A stretch of DNA of 64,000 nucleotides from Microbacterium galbinum (GCF_023091225.1 NZ_JAHWXM010000002.1:62001-126000), one strand, 5' to 3'; positions 28,182-36,154 are shown, numbered from the stretch's first letter. The notes: generated by a model not told the origin, from the sequence alone. Program-made: numbers and translations.

Positions 28182-28209
28182 CGCCAGATCACCATCGCCG
28201 GATCACCAC
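28168..28209. repeat. Tandem 14-bp repeat across the apbE start
   Basis: Units CGCCAGATCACCAT at 28168–28181 and 28182–28195 are identical, and 28196–28209 differs at two positions. A partial copy lies at 28224–28237. Each unit carries ATGGTGATC on the minus strand. Only the first unit's ATG opens the apbE frame, because 14 is not a multiple of three. Confidence 0.75.
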
Positions 28210-28244
28210 GACCACGTCACCACCGCCAGATCATCCGTCGGGGA

Positions 28245-28724
28245 TCAGGCTGCGGCCTGCTCCTTGATGTCGTCGACGGCGGCGTTGAAACCACCGCTGG
28301 TCAGCGAGGATCCGGCCACGCGGCTGACGTTCAGGTCGTCGAGCGCCTTGCCCTCGACCTCTTCGGAGATGCCGTCGATGAACGCGCCCTGGTACTGCTC
28401 GGTCTCGCGCGCCTGCGGGTCACCGGCCACCTCGACGTCGGTGACGACGCCGTCGGCGAGGGTGAGGGTCACCGAGATCGTCTCGACCGATTCGGGGGTC
28501 TGGTACGAGCCCTCCGCCGTGTAGGTGCCGTCGGCGTACGACGACGACGCATCGGCGCCCGAGGAGGACTCCGAGCCGGTCGTGCTGTCGGTGCCGGAGG
28601 TGCTGTCGGTCGTCCCGCCGGCGTCGGTCGGCGTGGTCGCGCATCCGGCAAGGACGAGGAGTCCGGCGATGCCCACGAGGGCGGATCCCTTGCGGACGGA
28701 AGTCGGTACGGTCGTGCGGATCAT
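28245..28724 (-). CDS. FMN-binding domain lipoprotein
   Basis: Surface lipoprotein (159 aa). The lipobox is LAGC (Cys28). A Thr/Ser/Gly/Asp linker (about 30–63) is followed by an FMN-binding domain (DGTYTAEG to the C-terminus). The flavinylation region reads AGSSLTSGGFN; aligned to the NqrC-type SGAT motif, Ser140 takes the place of the acceptor Thr. ApbE downstream would attach the FMN. GGGAGG precedes the ATG. CATAG boxes lie upstream (28787, 28820). It is probably the outermost electron carrier of this operon. Confidence 0.9.
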   Translation of the reverse strand: MIRTTVPTSVRKGSALVGIAGLLVLAGCATTPTDAGGTTDSTSGTDSTTGSESSSGADASSSYADGTYTAEGSYQTPESVETISVTLTLADGVVTDVEVAGDPQARETEQYQGAFIDGISEEVEGKALDDLNVSRVAGSSLTSGGFNAAVDDIKEQAAA

Positions 28725-28770
28725 GGTGGTCCTCCCGGCTCGGTGTCGTCGACGCGGTGTCGATGATCCG

Positions 28771-28824
28771 AGCGTAGGAAGGGTGGCTATGTGCCCGCTG
28801 TGCCGTGTCGAGGCGAAGGCTATG
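28771..28824 (-). promoter_or_regulatory. Putative activated promoter of the flavin electron-transfer operon
   Basis: On the minus strand: CATAG (28820–28824), CATAG exactly 33 bp downstream (28787–28791), 10 bp, then TACGCT (28771–28776) as -10. A one-mismatch copy (CTGTG, 28798–28802) is spaced 11 bp from the proximal box. The layout matches the MacB-type transporter promoter at 22098–22151. Confidence 0.5.
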
Positions 28825-28827
28825 GGC

Positions 28828-29862
28828 CTACGCGTCGCCGCCGAACATGCTCGTGACCGAGCCGTCCTCGAAGACCTCGTGGATCGCGCGGGCGAGCAGC
28901 GGAGCGATCGGGAGGATCGTGAGCTTGTCCCAGCGACGCGACTCGGTGAGCGGGATCGTGTCGGTGATGACGACCTCGTCGATCGAGGAGTCCTGCAGAC
29001 GATCGGATGCCGGGTCGCTGAAGATCGCGTGCGTCGCCGCGACGATGACGCGGTGCGCGCCGGCCGCCTTCAGCGCCTGCGCGGCCTTGACGATCGTGCC
29101 GCCGGTGTCGATCATGTCGTCGACGAGGAGGCAGGTGCGGCCCTCGACCGTCCCGACGATCTCGTGCACGGAGACCTGGTTCGCGACCTTCGGATCGCGG
29201 CGCTTGTGGATGATCGCGAGCGGGGCGCCGAGGCTGTCGGACCACGTGTCGGCGACGCGCACGCGCCCCATGTCGGGCGAGACGACCGTGAGGATCTCGC
29301 GGTCAGCGGCCGAGAGCGTGCGCTCGAAGTAGTCGAGCAGCACCGGCTTGGCGAAGAGGTGATCGACGGGACCGTCGAAGAAGCCCTGGATCTGGGCGGC
29401 GTGCAGGTCGACGCTCATCACGCGGTCGGCGCCGGCGGTCTTGAGCAGGTCGGCGACGAGACGGGCGCTGATCGGCTCGCGACCGCGGCCCTTCTTGTCC
29501 TGACGCGAGTACGGATAGTACGGGGCGACGACCGTGATGCGCTTGGCCGAGGCGCGCTTGGCGGCGTCGATCATGATGAGCGTCTCCATGAGCCACTCGT
29601 TGACCGGCTCGCCGAAGGTCTGCACGAGGAAGAGATCGACGCCGCGGATCGACACCTCGAAGCGCGCGTAGATCTCGCCGGAGGCGAAGGTGCGGTGCTC
29701 GACCGGAGCGATCTCCGTGCCGAGGGCCTCGGCGACGGCCGCCGTGAGCTCGGGGTGCGAGCGCCCACCCGCGACGACGAGCCGCTTCTTGGTCTTCGCG
29801 ATGATGCCGGGGGCTACCCCGTTGTCGCGATCCAGATCGACCGTCTTCTTCTTCCGGGCCAT
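28828..29862 (-). CDS. prs: Ribose-phosphate pyrophosphokinase
   Basis: Makes PRPP from ribose-5-phosphate and ATP for nucleotide, His and Trp synthesis (344 aa). ASGEIYARFEVSIRG, the ATP-site YYPYSRQDKKGR, metal-binding DLHAAQIQGFF and the PRPP loop LLVDDMIDTGGTI are canonical. The N-terminus (MARKKKTVDLDRD) is about 20 residues longer than in short bacterial homologues. The ATG at 29860–29862 lies 7 nt after the glmU stop, so the two are co-transcribed. Confidence 0.95.
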   Translation of the reverse strand: MARKKKTVDLDRDNGVAPGIIAKTKKRLVVAGGRSHPELTAAVAEALGTEIAPVEHRTFASGEIYARFEVSIRGVDLFLVQTFGEPVNEWLMETLIMIDAAKRASAKRITVVAPYYPYSRQDKKGRGREPISARLVADLLKTAGADRVMSVDLHAAQIQGFFDGPVDHLFAKPVLLDYFERTLSAADREILTVVSPDMGRVRVADTWSDSLGAPLAIIHKRRDPKVANQVSVHEIVGTVEGRTCLLVDDMIDTGGTIVKAAQALKAAGAHRVIVAATHAIFSDPASDRLQDSSIDEVVITDTIPLTESRRWDKLTILPIAPLLARAIHEVFEDGSVTSMFGGDA

Positions 29863-29869
29863 GGCCTGC

Positions 29870-31300
29870 CTATTCCGCCGCTCGCTCTCGGGCCACGGCA
29901 TCCGCCGCGCCCGTCCCTGCTCTGTTCTTCTCGACCCAGCCCTCGATGTTGCGCTGGGGTGCGACGGTCATGGCCAGTGCACCGGCCGGAACATCCTTGC
30001 GGACGACCGCGCCGGCGCCGGTCTTCGCGCCTGCTCCCAGCCTAACGGGCGCGACGAGCACCGTGTGCGACCCGGTGTGCACCTCGTCGCCGATCTCCGT
30101 TCGGTGCTTGTTCACGTCGTCGTAGTTCGCCGTGATCGTGCTCGCGCCGAGGTTCACGCCGCGGCCGATCGTGGCGTCTCCCACGTACGACAGATGCGGC
30201 ACCTTGCTGCCCTCACCGATCTCGGCGTTCTTGGTCTCGACGTACGCGCCGATCTTTCCCTTCGCGCCCAGGATCGTGCCGGGGCGCAGGAAGGAGAACG
30301 GCCCGACCGTCGCCTCGGCTCCGATCACCGCGAACGTCGCGTCGGTACGGCGCACGGTCGCGCCCTCGCCGACCTCGCAGCCGACGAGCGACGTGTCGGG
30401 ACCGATGATCGCGCCCTCCGCGATCGTCGTGGCGCGCAGGATGTGCGTGTTCGGGAGGATCGTGACGTCGGGGGCGAGCACGGCGTCGTCGTCGATCCAC
30501 GTCGTGGCCGGGTCGACGACCGTGACGCCCTCGAGCTGCCAGCGGCGGACGATGCGCTCGTTGAGAAGGCGGCCGACGAGCGCGAGCTGCGCGCGGTCGT
30601 TGACCCCGTAGGTCACGGTGACGTCGGAGACGACGGATGCCGCGACACGGTCGCCGTCGCGACGGAGCAGGCCAGGAACGTCGGTGAGGTACATCTCACC
30701 CTGAGCGTTGTCGACGCCGATCTCCGGCAGGTACTGGCGCAGCGTCGCGGCGCGGAACACGTACATGCCCGCGTTGATCTCGCGGACGGCGGCCTCGTCG
30801 GCGCTCGCGTCCTTCTGCTCGACGATGCGGTCGACGCTCCCGTCCGCATCGCGGATGACGCGGCCGTACCCGGTCGGATCGTCGACGACGGCGGTCATGA
30901 GCGTCGCCGGCGTACCCGCGGCACGGTGGGCAGCGAGGAAGCCGTTCAGGGTGTCGGCATCCGCGAGCGGGCAATCACCCGACAGCACGAGCACGTCGCC
31001 CGTGAAGTCGTCGGGGAGGGCATCGATCGCGACCTGCACGGCGCGACCGGTGCCCGGCACGTCGTCCTGATCGATGAACACGGCGTCCGGGTAGTCCTCG
31101 GCGAGGGCCGCGACGACCTGGTCGCGCTCGTGCCGCACGACGACCTCGACGTGCGCGGCGCCGAGCCGGGCGGCGGTCGTGAGCACGTGTCCGACGAGCG
31201 GACGACCGCCGATCGGGTGCAGCACCTTCGGCAGCCGGGACTTCATGCGCGTGCCCTGCCCTGCGGCGAGGACGACGATCGCGAGGTTGTTCTCCGTCAT
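29870..31300 (-). CDS. glmU: Bifunctional GlmU (glucosamine-1-phosphate acetyltransferase / N-acetylglucosamine-1-phosphate uridyltransferase)
   Basis: Two-step enzyme producing UDP-GlcNAc for peptidoglycan (476 aa). The N-terminal pyrophosphorylase has VVLAAGQGTRMKSRLPKVLHP and the C-terminal left-handed beta-helix holds hexapeptide repeats (for example SLVGCEVGEGATV) and VETKNAEIGEGSKVPHLSYVGDA. The start ATG at 31298–31300 is fixed by the family N-terminus. It lies one nucleotide after the 3' end of tRNA-Gln, so there is no room for a separate Shine–Dalgarno outside the tRNA. Confidence 0.95.
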   Translation of the reverse strand: MTENNLAIVVLAAGQGTRMKSRLPKVLHPIGGRPLVGHVLTTAARLGAAHVEVVVRHERDQVVAALAEDYPDAVFIDQDDVPGTGRAVQVAIDALPDDFTGDVLVLSGDCPLADADTLNGFLAAHRAAGTPATLMTAVVDDPTGYGRVIRDADGSVDRIVEQKDASADEAAVREINAGMYVFRAATLRQYLPEIGVDNAQGEMYLTDVPGLLRRDGDRVAASVVSDVTVTYGVNDRAQLALVGRLLNERIVRRWQLEGVTVVDPATTWIDDDAVLAPDVTILPNTHILRATTIAEGAIIGPDTSLVGCEVGEGATVRRTDATFAVIGAEATVGPFSFLRPGTILGAKGKIGAYVETKNAEIGEGSKVPHLSYVGDATIGRGVNLGASTITANYDDVNKHRTEIGDEVHTGSHTVLVAPVRLGAGAKTGAGAVVRKDVPAGALAMTVAPQRNIEGWVEKNRAGTGAADAVARERAAE

Positions 31301-31301
31301 G

Positions 31302-31373
31302 CTCCGCCGCCAGGACTCGAACCTAGACCTCACAGCTCCAAAGGCTGTCGTGCTGCCATTACACCACGGCGGA
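31302..31373 (-). tRNA. tRNA-Gln (anticodon UUG)
   Basis: A 72-nt cloverleaf on the minus strand. Acceptor arms TCCGCCG/CGGCGGA pair perfectly and the discriminator is G, as expected for Gln. The anticodon stem ACAGC/GCTGT encloses loop CTTTGGA with anticodon TTG. The T-loop is TTCGAGT. CCA is not encoded. The 3' end abuts glmU with one spacer base, so tRNA and glmU are almost certainly on one primary transcript. Confidence 0.93.
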
Positions 31374-31455
31374 CCGCGGCCTCCGCGAGGAAAGCCGCCC
31401 GCTCATTCTGCCACGCCGACATCGGCGCGAAACACGGCTCTGGGATGCTTCGACC

Positions 31456-31962
31456 ATGAGCATCCTGATCGACCGCGTCGCGGGCCCGACCCCCGGCCTC
31501 GCCGCGTTCCTCCTCGCGCACCACGACGACATGGCCGGCACCGCGCCGCCCGAGAGCCAGCACGCGCTGTCGCTCGATCGGCTCCTCGCCCCGGGCGTGC
31601 GGCTGTTCGTGGCGCGCGACGGTGACGATCTCGTCGCCACGGGAGCACTCGCCCCTCTCGCCGAGGGTCACGAGGAGCTCAAGTCGATGCGCACCGAGCC
31701 CGCCCGCCGGGGACAGGGTCTGGGGCGGGCGATGCTCGACGCCCTGCTCGCCGACGCCCGCAGCCGCGGCATCCGCCGAATCTCGCTCGAGACCGGCAGC
31801 GCGGAGTTCTTCCGCCCGGCGCACGCGCTGTATGCGCGAGCCGGGTTCGTGGAGTGCGCCCCGTTCGGCTCCTACCTGCCCGACCCGCACAGCACGTTCA
31901 TGACCGTCGAGCTCGGCGACGAAGCGCAGTCGGGGCCCTCGGGCGCGATAATGGAGGGATGA
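31456..31962 (+). CDS. GNAT family N-acetyltransferase
   Basis: Acetyl-CoA-dependent acetyltransferase (168 aa). The acetyl-CoA binding motif A is MRTEPARRGQGLGRAMLDALL, preceded by VARDGDDLVATGAL and followed by the motif B segment ISLETGSAEFFRPAHALYARAGF and SYLPDPHSTFM. The pattern resembles PhnO/ElaA-like small-molecule acetyltransferases. The substrate cannot be told. It overlaps the MarR gene by 4 nt (ATGA), so the pair forms an operon. Confidence 0.88.
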   Translation: MSILIDRVAGPTPGLAAFLLAHHDDMAGTAPPESQHALSLDRLLAPGVRLFVARDGDDLVATGALAPLAEGHEELKSMRTEPARRGQGLGRAMLDALLADARSRGIRRISLETGSAEFFRPAHALYARAGFVECAPFGSYLPDPHSTFMTVELGDEAQSGPSGAIMEG

Positions 31963-32453
31963 GCGCAACGGACGAGGTCGATCGGATCGTCGGCGCCTGG
32001 AACACCCAGCGCCCCGACCTCGACTTCTCGCCCCTCGAGGTGCTTTCCCGCATGGACCGGCTCTCGCGCCACCTCGACCGCGCGCGACGCGACGTCTTCC
32101 GCCGCAGCGACCTCGAACCCTGGGAGTGGGACGTGCTCTCGGCGCTGCGCCGCGCGGGGGCGCCGTTCCAGCTCTCCCCCAAGCAGCTGCTGCAGCAGAC
32201 GCTCGTCTCGAGCGGCACGATGACCAATCGCATCGACCGCCTCGTCGGGCGTCGTCTGGTGCGACGCGAGGCCGATCCCGGCGACGGCCGGAGCATCCTG
32301 GTCACGCTGACCGACGACGGTCGCACGCGAGTGGATGCCGCGATCACCCGCCTCGTCGACGTCGAGGCCGACCTGCTGCAGGCACTGTCGCGGGGCGACC
32401 GCGATCGGCTGGCCGGGTTGTTGCGCAAGCTCAGCCTGAGCTTCGACGCGTGA
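31959..32453 (+). CDS. MarR family transcriptional regulator
   Basis: Winged-helix regulator (164 aa). Residues ~60–130 form the MarR DNA-binding domain (LSPKQLLQQTLVSSGTMTNRIDRL, then the wing RREADPGDGRSILVTLTDDGR). It overlaps the GNAT stop. GATAAT (31947–31952) ends 6 nt before the ATG, so a leaderless secondary transcript is possible, although the spacer is itself GGAGGG. Likely autoregulatory; ligand unknown. Confidence 0.88.
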   Translation: MSATDEVDRIVGAWNTQRPDLDFSPLEVLSRMDRLSRHLDRARRDVFRRSDLEPWEWDVLSALRRAGAPFQLSPKQLLQQTLVSSGTMTNRIDRLVGRRLVRREADPGDGRSILVTLTDDGRTRVDAAITRLVDVEADLLQALSRGDRDRLAGLLRKLSLSFDA

Positions 32454-32466
32454 GCGGGGTGCGCTG

Positions 32467-33438
32467 ATGGGCATGCCCTCGCCCCTTCCCGTGCGCGACG
32501 GCGTCGGCGCGACGCGCCTGCACGTGCCGCTCACCGGGCCATGGCCGACGATCGCCGACTACATGGTGGAGCGCTTCTTCCACCTCGAGCCGGAACTGCT
32601 GCGGGTGCGCTTCGACCGCGGTGAGATCGTCGACATCGACGCCCGCGCAGTGCCGCGCGATGCGCCCCTGGGGAGCGTGGAGTTCGTCTGGTACTACCGC
32701 GAGCCCCCGGTCGAGAGCGTCATCCCCTTCGAGATCGAGGTCCTCCACCGCGACGACGACCTCGTCGTGGTCGACAAGCCGCACTTCCTCCCGACGACGC
32801 CGGGAGGCAAGTTCCTGCAGAACTCCGCCCTGGTGCGGCTGCGCAACCTCCTCGACAACCCCGACCTCGCTCCGATCCACCGCCTCGATCGAGCGACCGC
32901 CGGCCTGCTGATGTTCTCCGCGCGCCCCGCGACGCGCGGCGCCTACCAGCTTCTCTTCGAGACCCGCCGGGTGCAGAAGACCTACGAGGCGGTGTCGGCC
33001 CGACCCGAGGGCTGGGATCCCGAGCGTCCGGCCCTGGCGGGGCATCCGCTCCCCCTCGTGTACCGCACCCACATCGACAAGCATCGCGGCGAGCTGCGCG
33101 TGCGGGTCGACGACGAGCGCGAGCCGAACTCGGAGACGCTGATCGAGCTCATCCGTGCCGATGACCGGGTCGTGCACACGCTGCTGCGCCCGCACAGCGG
33201 CAAGATGCACCAGTTGCGCGTGCACCTCTCGGCTCTGGGCGTCGGCATCCTGAACGATCCGTTCTATCCCGAGCTGCGTCCGGAGGCGCCGGACGACTTC
33301 GCCCGGCCCATGCAGCTGCTCGCGCGCGAGCTGAGCTTCACCGACCCGCTGTCGGGCGAGGATCGCGTGTTCACGACGCGTCGTCGCCTGCAGGACGCTC
33401 CCGCCGGCGACGCGGCAGAAGCCCCCGCAGGCGACTGA
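32467..33438 (+). CDS. RluA-family RNA pseudouridine synthase
   Basis: Pseudouridine synthase (323 aa). The catalytic aspartate lies in APIHRLDRATAGLLMF. DDDLVVVDKPHFLPTTP, KTYEAV and the late HSGKMHQLRVHLSALGVGILNDPFY are RluA-class signatures. The N-terminal ~90 residues (MVERFFHLEPELLRVRFDRGEIVDID) look like a degenerate S4-like domain. It follows MarR by 13 nt on the same strand. The exact rRNA or tRNA target is not deducible. Confidence 0.9.
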   Translation: MGMPSPLPVRDGVGATRLHVPLTGPWPTIADYMVERFFHLEPELLRVRFDRGEIVDIDARAVPRDAPLGSVEFVWYYREPPVESVIPFEIEVLHRDDDLVVVDKPHFLPTTPGGKFLQNSALVRLRNLLDNPDLAPIHRLDRATAGLLMFSARPATRGAYQLLFETRRVQKTYEAVSARPEGWDPERPALAGHPLPLVYRTHIDKHRGELRVRVDDEREPNSETLIELIRADDRVVHTLLRPHSGKMHQLRVHLSALGVGILNDPFYPELRPEAPDDFARPMQLLARELSFTDPLSGEDRVFTTRRRLQDAPAGDAAEAPAGD

Positions 33439-33447
33439 CGGGCGCGC

Positions 33448-34107
33448 TCAGCGGCGCATGATCTTGCGCGCCAGGCGCGTACCCAGCATCTGCACGAGAT
33501 GCACGAACACGACGATGAGGGCGATCGCCGCCCACATCACGACCGGTTCGAACTGACGGAAACCGTAGATCTGCGCGAACGCTCCGAGGCCGCCGCCACC
33601 GATCAGACCGGCCATCGCGGTCATGTCGATGAGCGCGACCACGATGAACGTGTAGCCGAGGATGAGCGGGCCCAACGACTCGGGGATCGCGACGGTGAAG
33701 AGGATGCGGAGAGGGCCCGCGCCCATCGCGCGCGCCGCCTCGATGACACCGGGCGACACAGAGACGAGATGCTGCTCGACGATGCGTCCGATCGCGAAGG
33801 AGGCGGCGAGGGCGATGATGAAGGCTCCGGCCGTGGTGCCGATACCGACGCCCACCACGACGCGGGCGAACGGTTGCGCGACGGCCATGAAGATGACGAA
33901 CGGGATCGGGCGGAAGATGTTCACCGCGAGGTTCGCGAGCATCGACACGGCGCGGTTCGGCAGCAGACCACCGGGGCGGGTCACGTAGAGGATGACGCCG
34001 ATGAGAAGCCCGAGCACGCCGCCGAGGACGAGCGCGAACGACGTCATGTACAGCGTCTCGAGCGCGGCGGCCCAGAACTCGGGCATCAGTTCCTGCAGAC
34101 GATCCAT
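33448..34107 (-). CDS. metI: Methionine ABC transporter permease
   Basis: Membrane subunit (219 aa, about five helices) of the D/L-methionine importer. The EAA-loop region (VSPGVIEAARAMGAGPLRILFTVAIPESLGP) contacts MetN. MAGLIGGGGLGAFAQIYGF is typical of MetI. The ATG overlaps the metN stop in TGATG, so translation is coupled. It is the last gene of metQNI. Confidence 0.94.
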   Translation of the reverse strand: MDRLQELMPEFWAAALETLYMTSFALVLGGVLGLLIGVILYVTRPGGLLPNRAVSMLANLAVNIFRPIPFVIFMAVAQPFARVVVGVGIGTTAGAFIIALAASFAIGRIVEQHLVSVSPGVIEAARAMGAGPLRILFTVAIPESLGPLILGYTFIVVALIDMTAMAGLIGGGGLGAFAQIYGFRQFEPVVMWAAIALIVVFVHLVQMLGTRLARKIMRR

Positions 34108-35150
34108 CAGCGGGCCTCCTCTCGTGCGATCTCGGTGACTTCGACGCGTTCGGCGATGGCCGCGAGGGTGCGGTCGATGGCGGCGCTCTCGCCGCGGATC
34201 GCCAGGGTCAGGTGGCCGAAGGCGCGCCCGCGGATGTCGTTGATGCCGCCGTAGACGAGTTCGAAGTCGAGGCCGGCCGCAGCGAGATCGAGGAAGACCT
34301 GCGCCTGCGAGGAATCGCCGTCGCGGAACGAGAACGTGACCAGGCGTCCGCGGTGGCGCTCACGCAGCACCGACAGCTCGGCCGGCGACGGAACGCCCTT
34401 GACCACCGTGCCGACGAAGCGCTGCGACGCCGGATTCTGCGGGGCGGAGAAGACGTCGAACACGTCGCCCTGCTCGATCACGCGGCCGTTCTCCATGACC
34501 GCGACCTTCGTGGCGATCGTCTGGATCACGTCCATCTCGTGGGTGATGACGACGATGGTGACGCCCTGCTCCTGGTTGACCCGCTTGAGCAGATCGAGCA
34601 CCTCATGGGTCGTCTGCGGGTCGAGCGCGCTGGTCGCCTCGTCGGCGAGCAGGATCGCGGGGCCCGTGGCGAGGGCGCGGGCGATGCCCACGCGCTGCTT
34701 CTGACCTCCGGAGAGCTGCTCGGGGTAGGCCTTGGCCTTGTCGGACAGACCGACGAACGAGAGCAGCTCGGTCACGCGGGCCTCGATGTCGGCCTTCGAC
34801 CAGCCCGCGAGCTTGAGCGGATAGGCGACGTTCGCACGCACCGTGCGCGAGGAGAACAGGTTGAACTGCTGGAAGATCATGCCGATGCCGCCGCGCACCT
34901 TGCGCAGCGCGCTCTCGGAGAGCGAGGTGATGTCGACGCCGTCCACCAGGATCGTGCCGCCGGTGGCGGGCTCGAGGGCGTTGATCAGGCGCACCAGTGT
35001 CGACTTGCCGGCCCCCGAGTATCCGATGATGCCGAACACGTCGCCCTTCTCGATCGACAGGGTGACGTCGTCGACGGCGATGATCTCGGTGTCTCCCGGT
35101 ACGCGGGAGGGATAGGCCTTCGACACGTTGGTCAGGCTCACGATCGGCAT
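34107..35150 (-). CDS. metN: Methionine ABC transporter ATP-binding protein
   Basis: ATPase (347 aa) with Walker A GYSGAGKST, signature LSGGQKQRVGIARAL, Walker B ILLADEATSALD and the D-loop. The C-terminal ~85 residues form the NIL regulatory domain (VTFSFRDGDSSQAQVFLDLA onward) that senses methionine and inhibits transport. The ATG at 35148–35150 has CGGAG 5 nt upstream. It is separated from metQ by two hairpins. Confidence 0.94.
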   Translation of the reverse strand: MPIVSLTNVSKAYPSRVPGDTEIIAVDDVTLSIEKGDVFGIIGYSGAGKSTLVRLINALEPATGGTILVDGVDITSLSESALRKVRGGIGMIFQQFNLFSSRTVRANVAYPLKLAGWSKADIEARVTELLSFVGLSDKAKAYPEQLSGGQKQRVGIARALATGPAILLADEATSALDPQTTHEVLDLLKRVNQEQGVTIVVITHEMDVIQTIATKVAVMENGRVIEQGDVFDVFSAPQNPASQRFVGTVVKGVPSPAELSVLRERHRGRLVTFSFRDGDSSQAQVFLDLAAAGLDFELVYGGINDIRGRAFGHLTLAIRGESAAIDRTLAAIAERVEVTEIAREEAR

Positions 35151-35184
35151 GGAAGCTCCGGTGGGTGGGATGTCGGGAAACGAC

Positions 35185-35244
35185 GAATCGGGTGACGCAC
35201 GAGGCGCCACCCGATTCTCTCGCATCAGGCGGGGTGTCCCCGCC
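35185..35244 (-). terminator. Two hairpins between metQ and metN
   Basis: A 7-bp stem with TGT loop (35228–35234 with 35238–35244) lies 4 nt past the metQ stop. A 10-bp stem follows (35185–35194 with 35208–35217, 13-nt loop). No U-tract follows either. As in the bmp operon, they may hold back expression of the membrane parts relative to the binding protein. Confidence 0.6.
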
Positions 35245-35248
35245 GTGA

Positions 35249-36154
35249 TCACTTGTTCGCTGCGGTGTCCTTCTGGACCTTCTCGAGCGAGGCGACGAGG
35301 TCGGCGACCGGCGTCTGCAGCGGCACCGCGGTGTCACCCGACGACTCGAGGAGTCCGGCCTGGACGGCCTCGTCGGTCTGGAAGATCTCGACGAGCTTGA
35401 GGTAGGTCTCGTTGTCGGCGTCTTCGGCGCGAGCGGCGAAGATGTTCACGTACGGCAGCGCGTTGGGGTCTTCCGGGTCGTCCTGGGCGATCGCGTCGCT
35501 GAAGGTGAGACCGGCATCCTCGACGAAGTCGTTGTTGATGATCGCGGCTGCGACATCCGGCAGCGAGGTCGGGATGAGGGCGGCCTCGAGCGCGGTGACC
35601 TTGACCTTGCTCTTGTCGGTGTCGACGTCGGCGAGGTCGGAGAAGATGGTTCCGCCGCTCTTGAGCTCGACGAGGCCGGCCGACTGGAGCACGAGCAGGG
35701 CGCGCGCCTGGTTCGAGGCGTCGTCCGGAACGGCGACGGTCTCGCCCTCGGGGATGCTGTCGACGTCGTCGTACTTCTTCGAGTACAGGCCCAGCGGGTA
35801 GATCGCGGTGGAACCGATCGGCGCGAGATCCGAGCCCGAGTCCTCGTTGTAGCCGGCGAGGTACACGATGTGCTGGAACTGGTTGAGGTCGATCTCGCCC
35901 TCGGTCAGCGCGGGGTTCGGCTGCTCGTAGGAACCGAAGTCGACGAGCTCGACCGTGATGCCCTCTTCCGCAGCGGCCTCGACGAAGGCGGGCCACTGCG
36001 GGTCGCCCTTGCCGACGACGCCGACCTTGACGACCTCGTTCTCGGACGAACCCGAGTCGGAGCCGGCATCGGTGGACGTGGCGCACCCGGCGAGCGCGAC
36101 GAAGAGCGGGACCGCGGCGAGCGCGGCGATGATGGACGTGGTACGACGGGACAT
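35249..36154 (-). CDS. metQ: Methionine-binding lipoprotein
   Basis: NlpA-family substrate-binding lipoprotein (301 aa). The lipobox is LAGC (Cys24). After an acidic Ser/Gly linker the domain begins KVGVVGKGDPQWPAF, and it contains DLNQFQHIVYLAGYN and VPDDASNQARALLVL, as in MetQ. It delivers methionine to MetNI. I looked for a SAM riboswitch or S-box in 36155–36300 and saw none. The ATG is preceded by AGAGGAA. Confidence 0.93.
   Translation of the reverse strand: MSRRTTSIIAALAAVPLFVALAGCATSTDAGSDSGSSENEVVKVGVVGKGDPQWPAFVEAAAEEGITVELVDFGSYEQPNPALTEGEIDLNQFQHIVYLAGYNEDSGSDLAPIGSTAIYPLGLYSKKYDDVDSIPEGETVAVPDDASNQARALLVLQSAGLVELKSGGTIFSDLADVDTDKSKVKVTALEAALIPTSLPDVAAAIINNDFVEDAGLTFSDAIAQDDPEDPNALPYVNIFAARAEDADNETYLKLVEIFQTDEAVQAGLLESSGDTAVPLQTPVADLVASLEKVQKDTAANK

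Noticed and set aside
31301..31333. In-frame upstream extension of glmU by 11 codons
   Set aside because: It would run through the acceptor and T arms of tRNA-Gln, and the GlmU family N-terminus starts at 31300.
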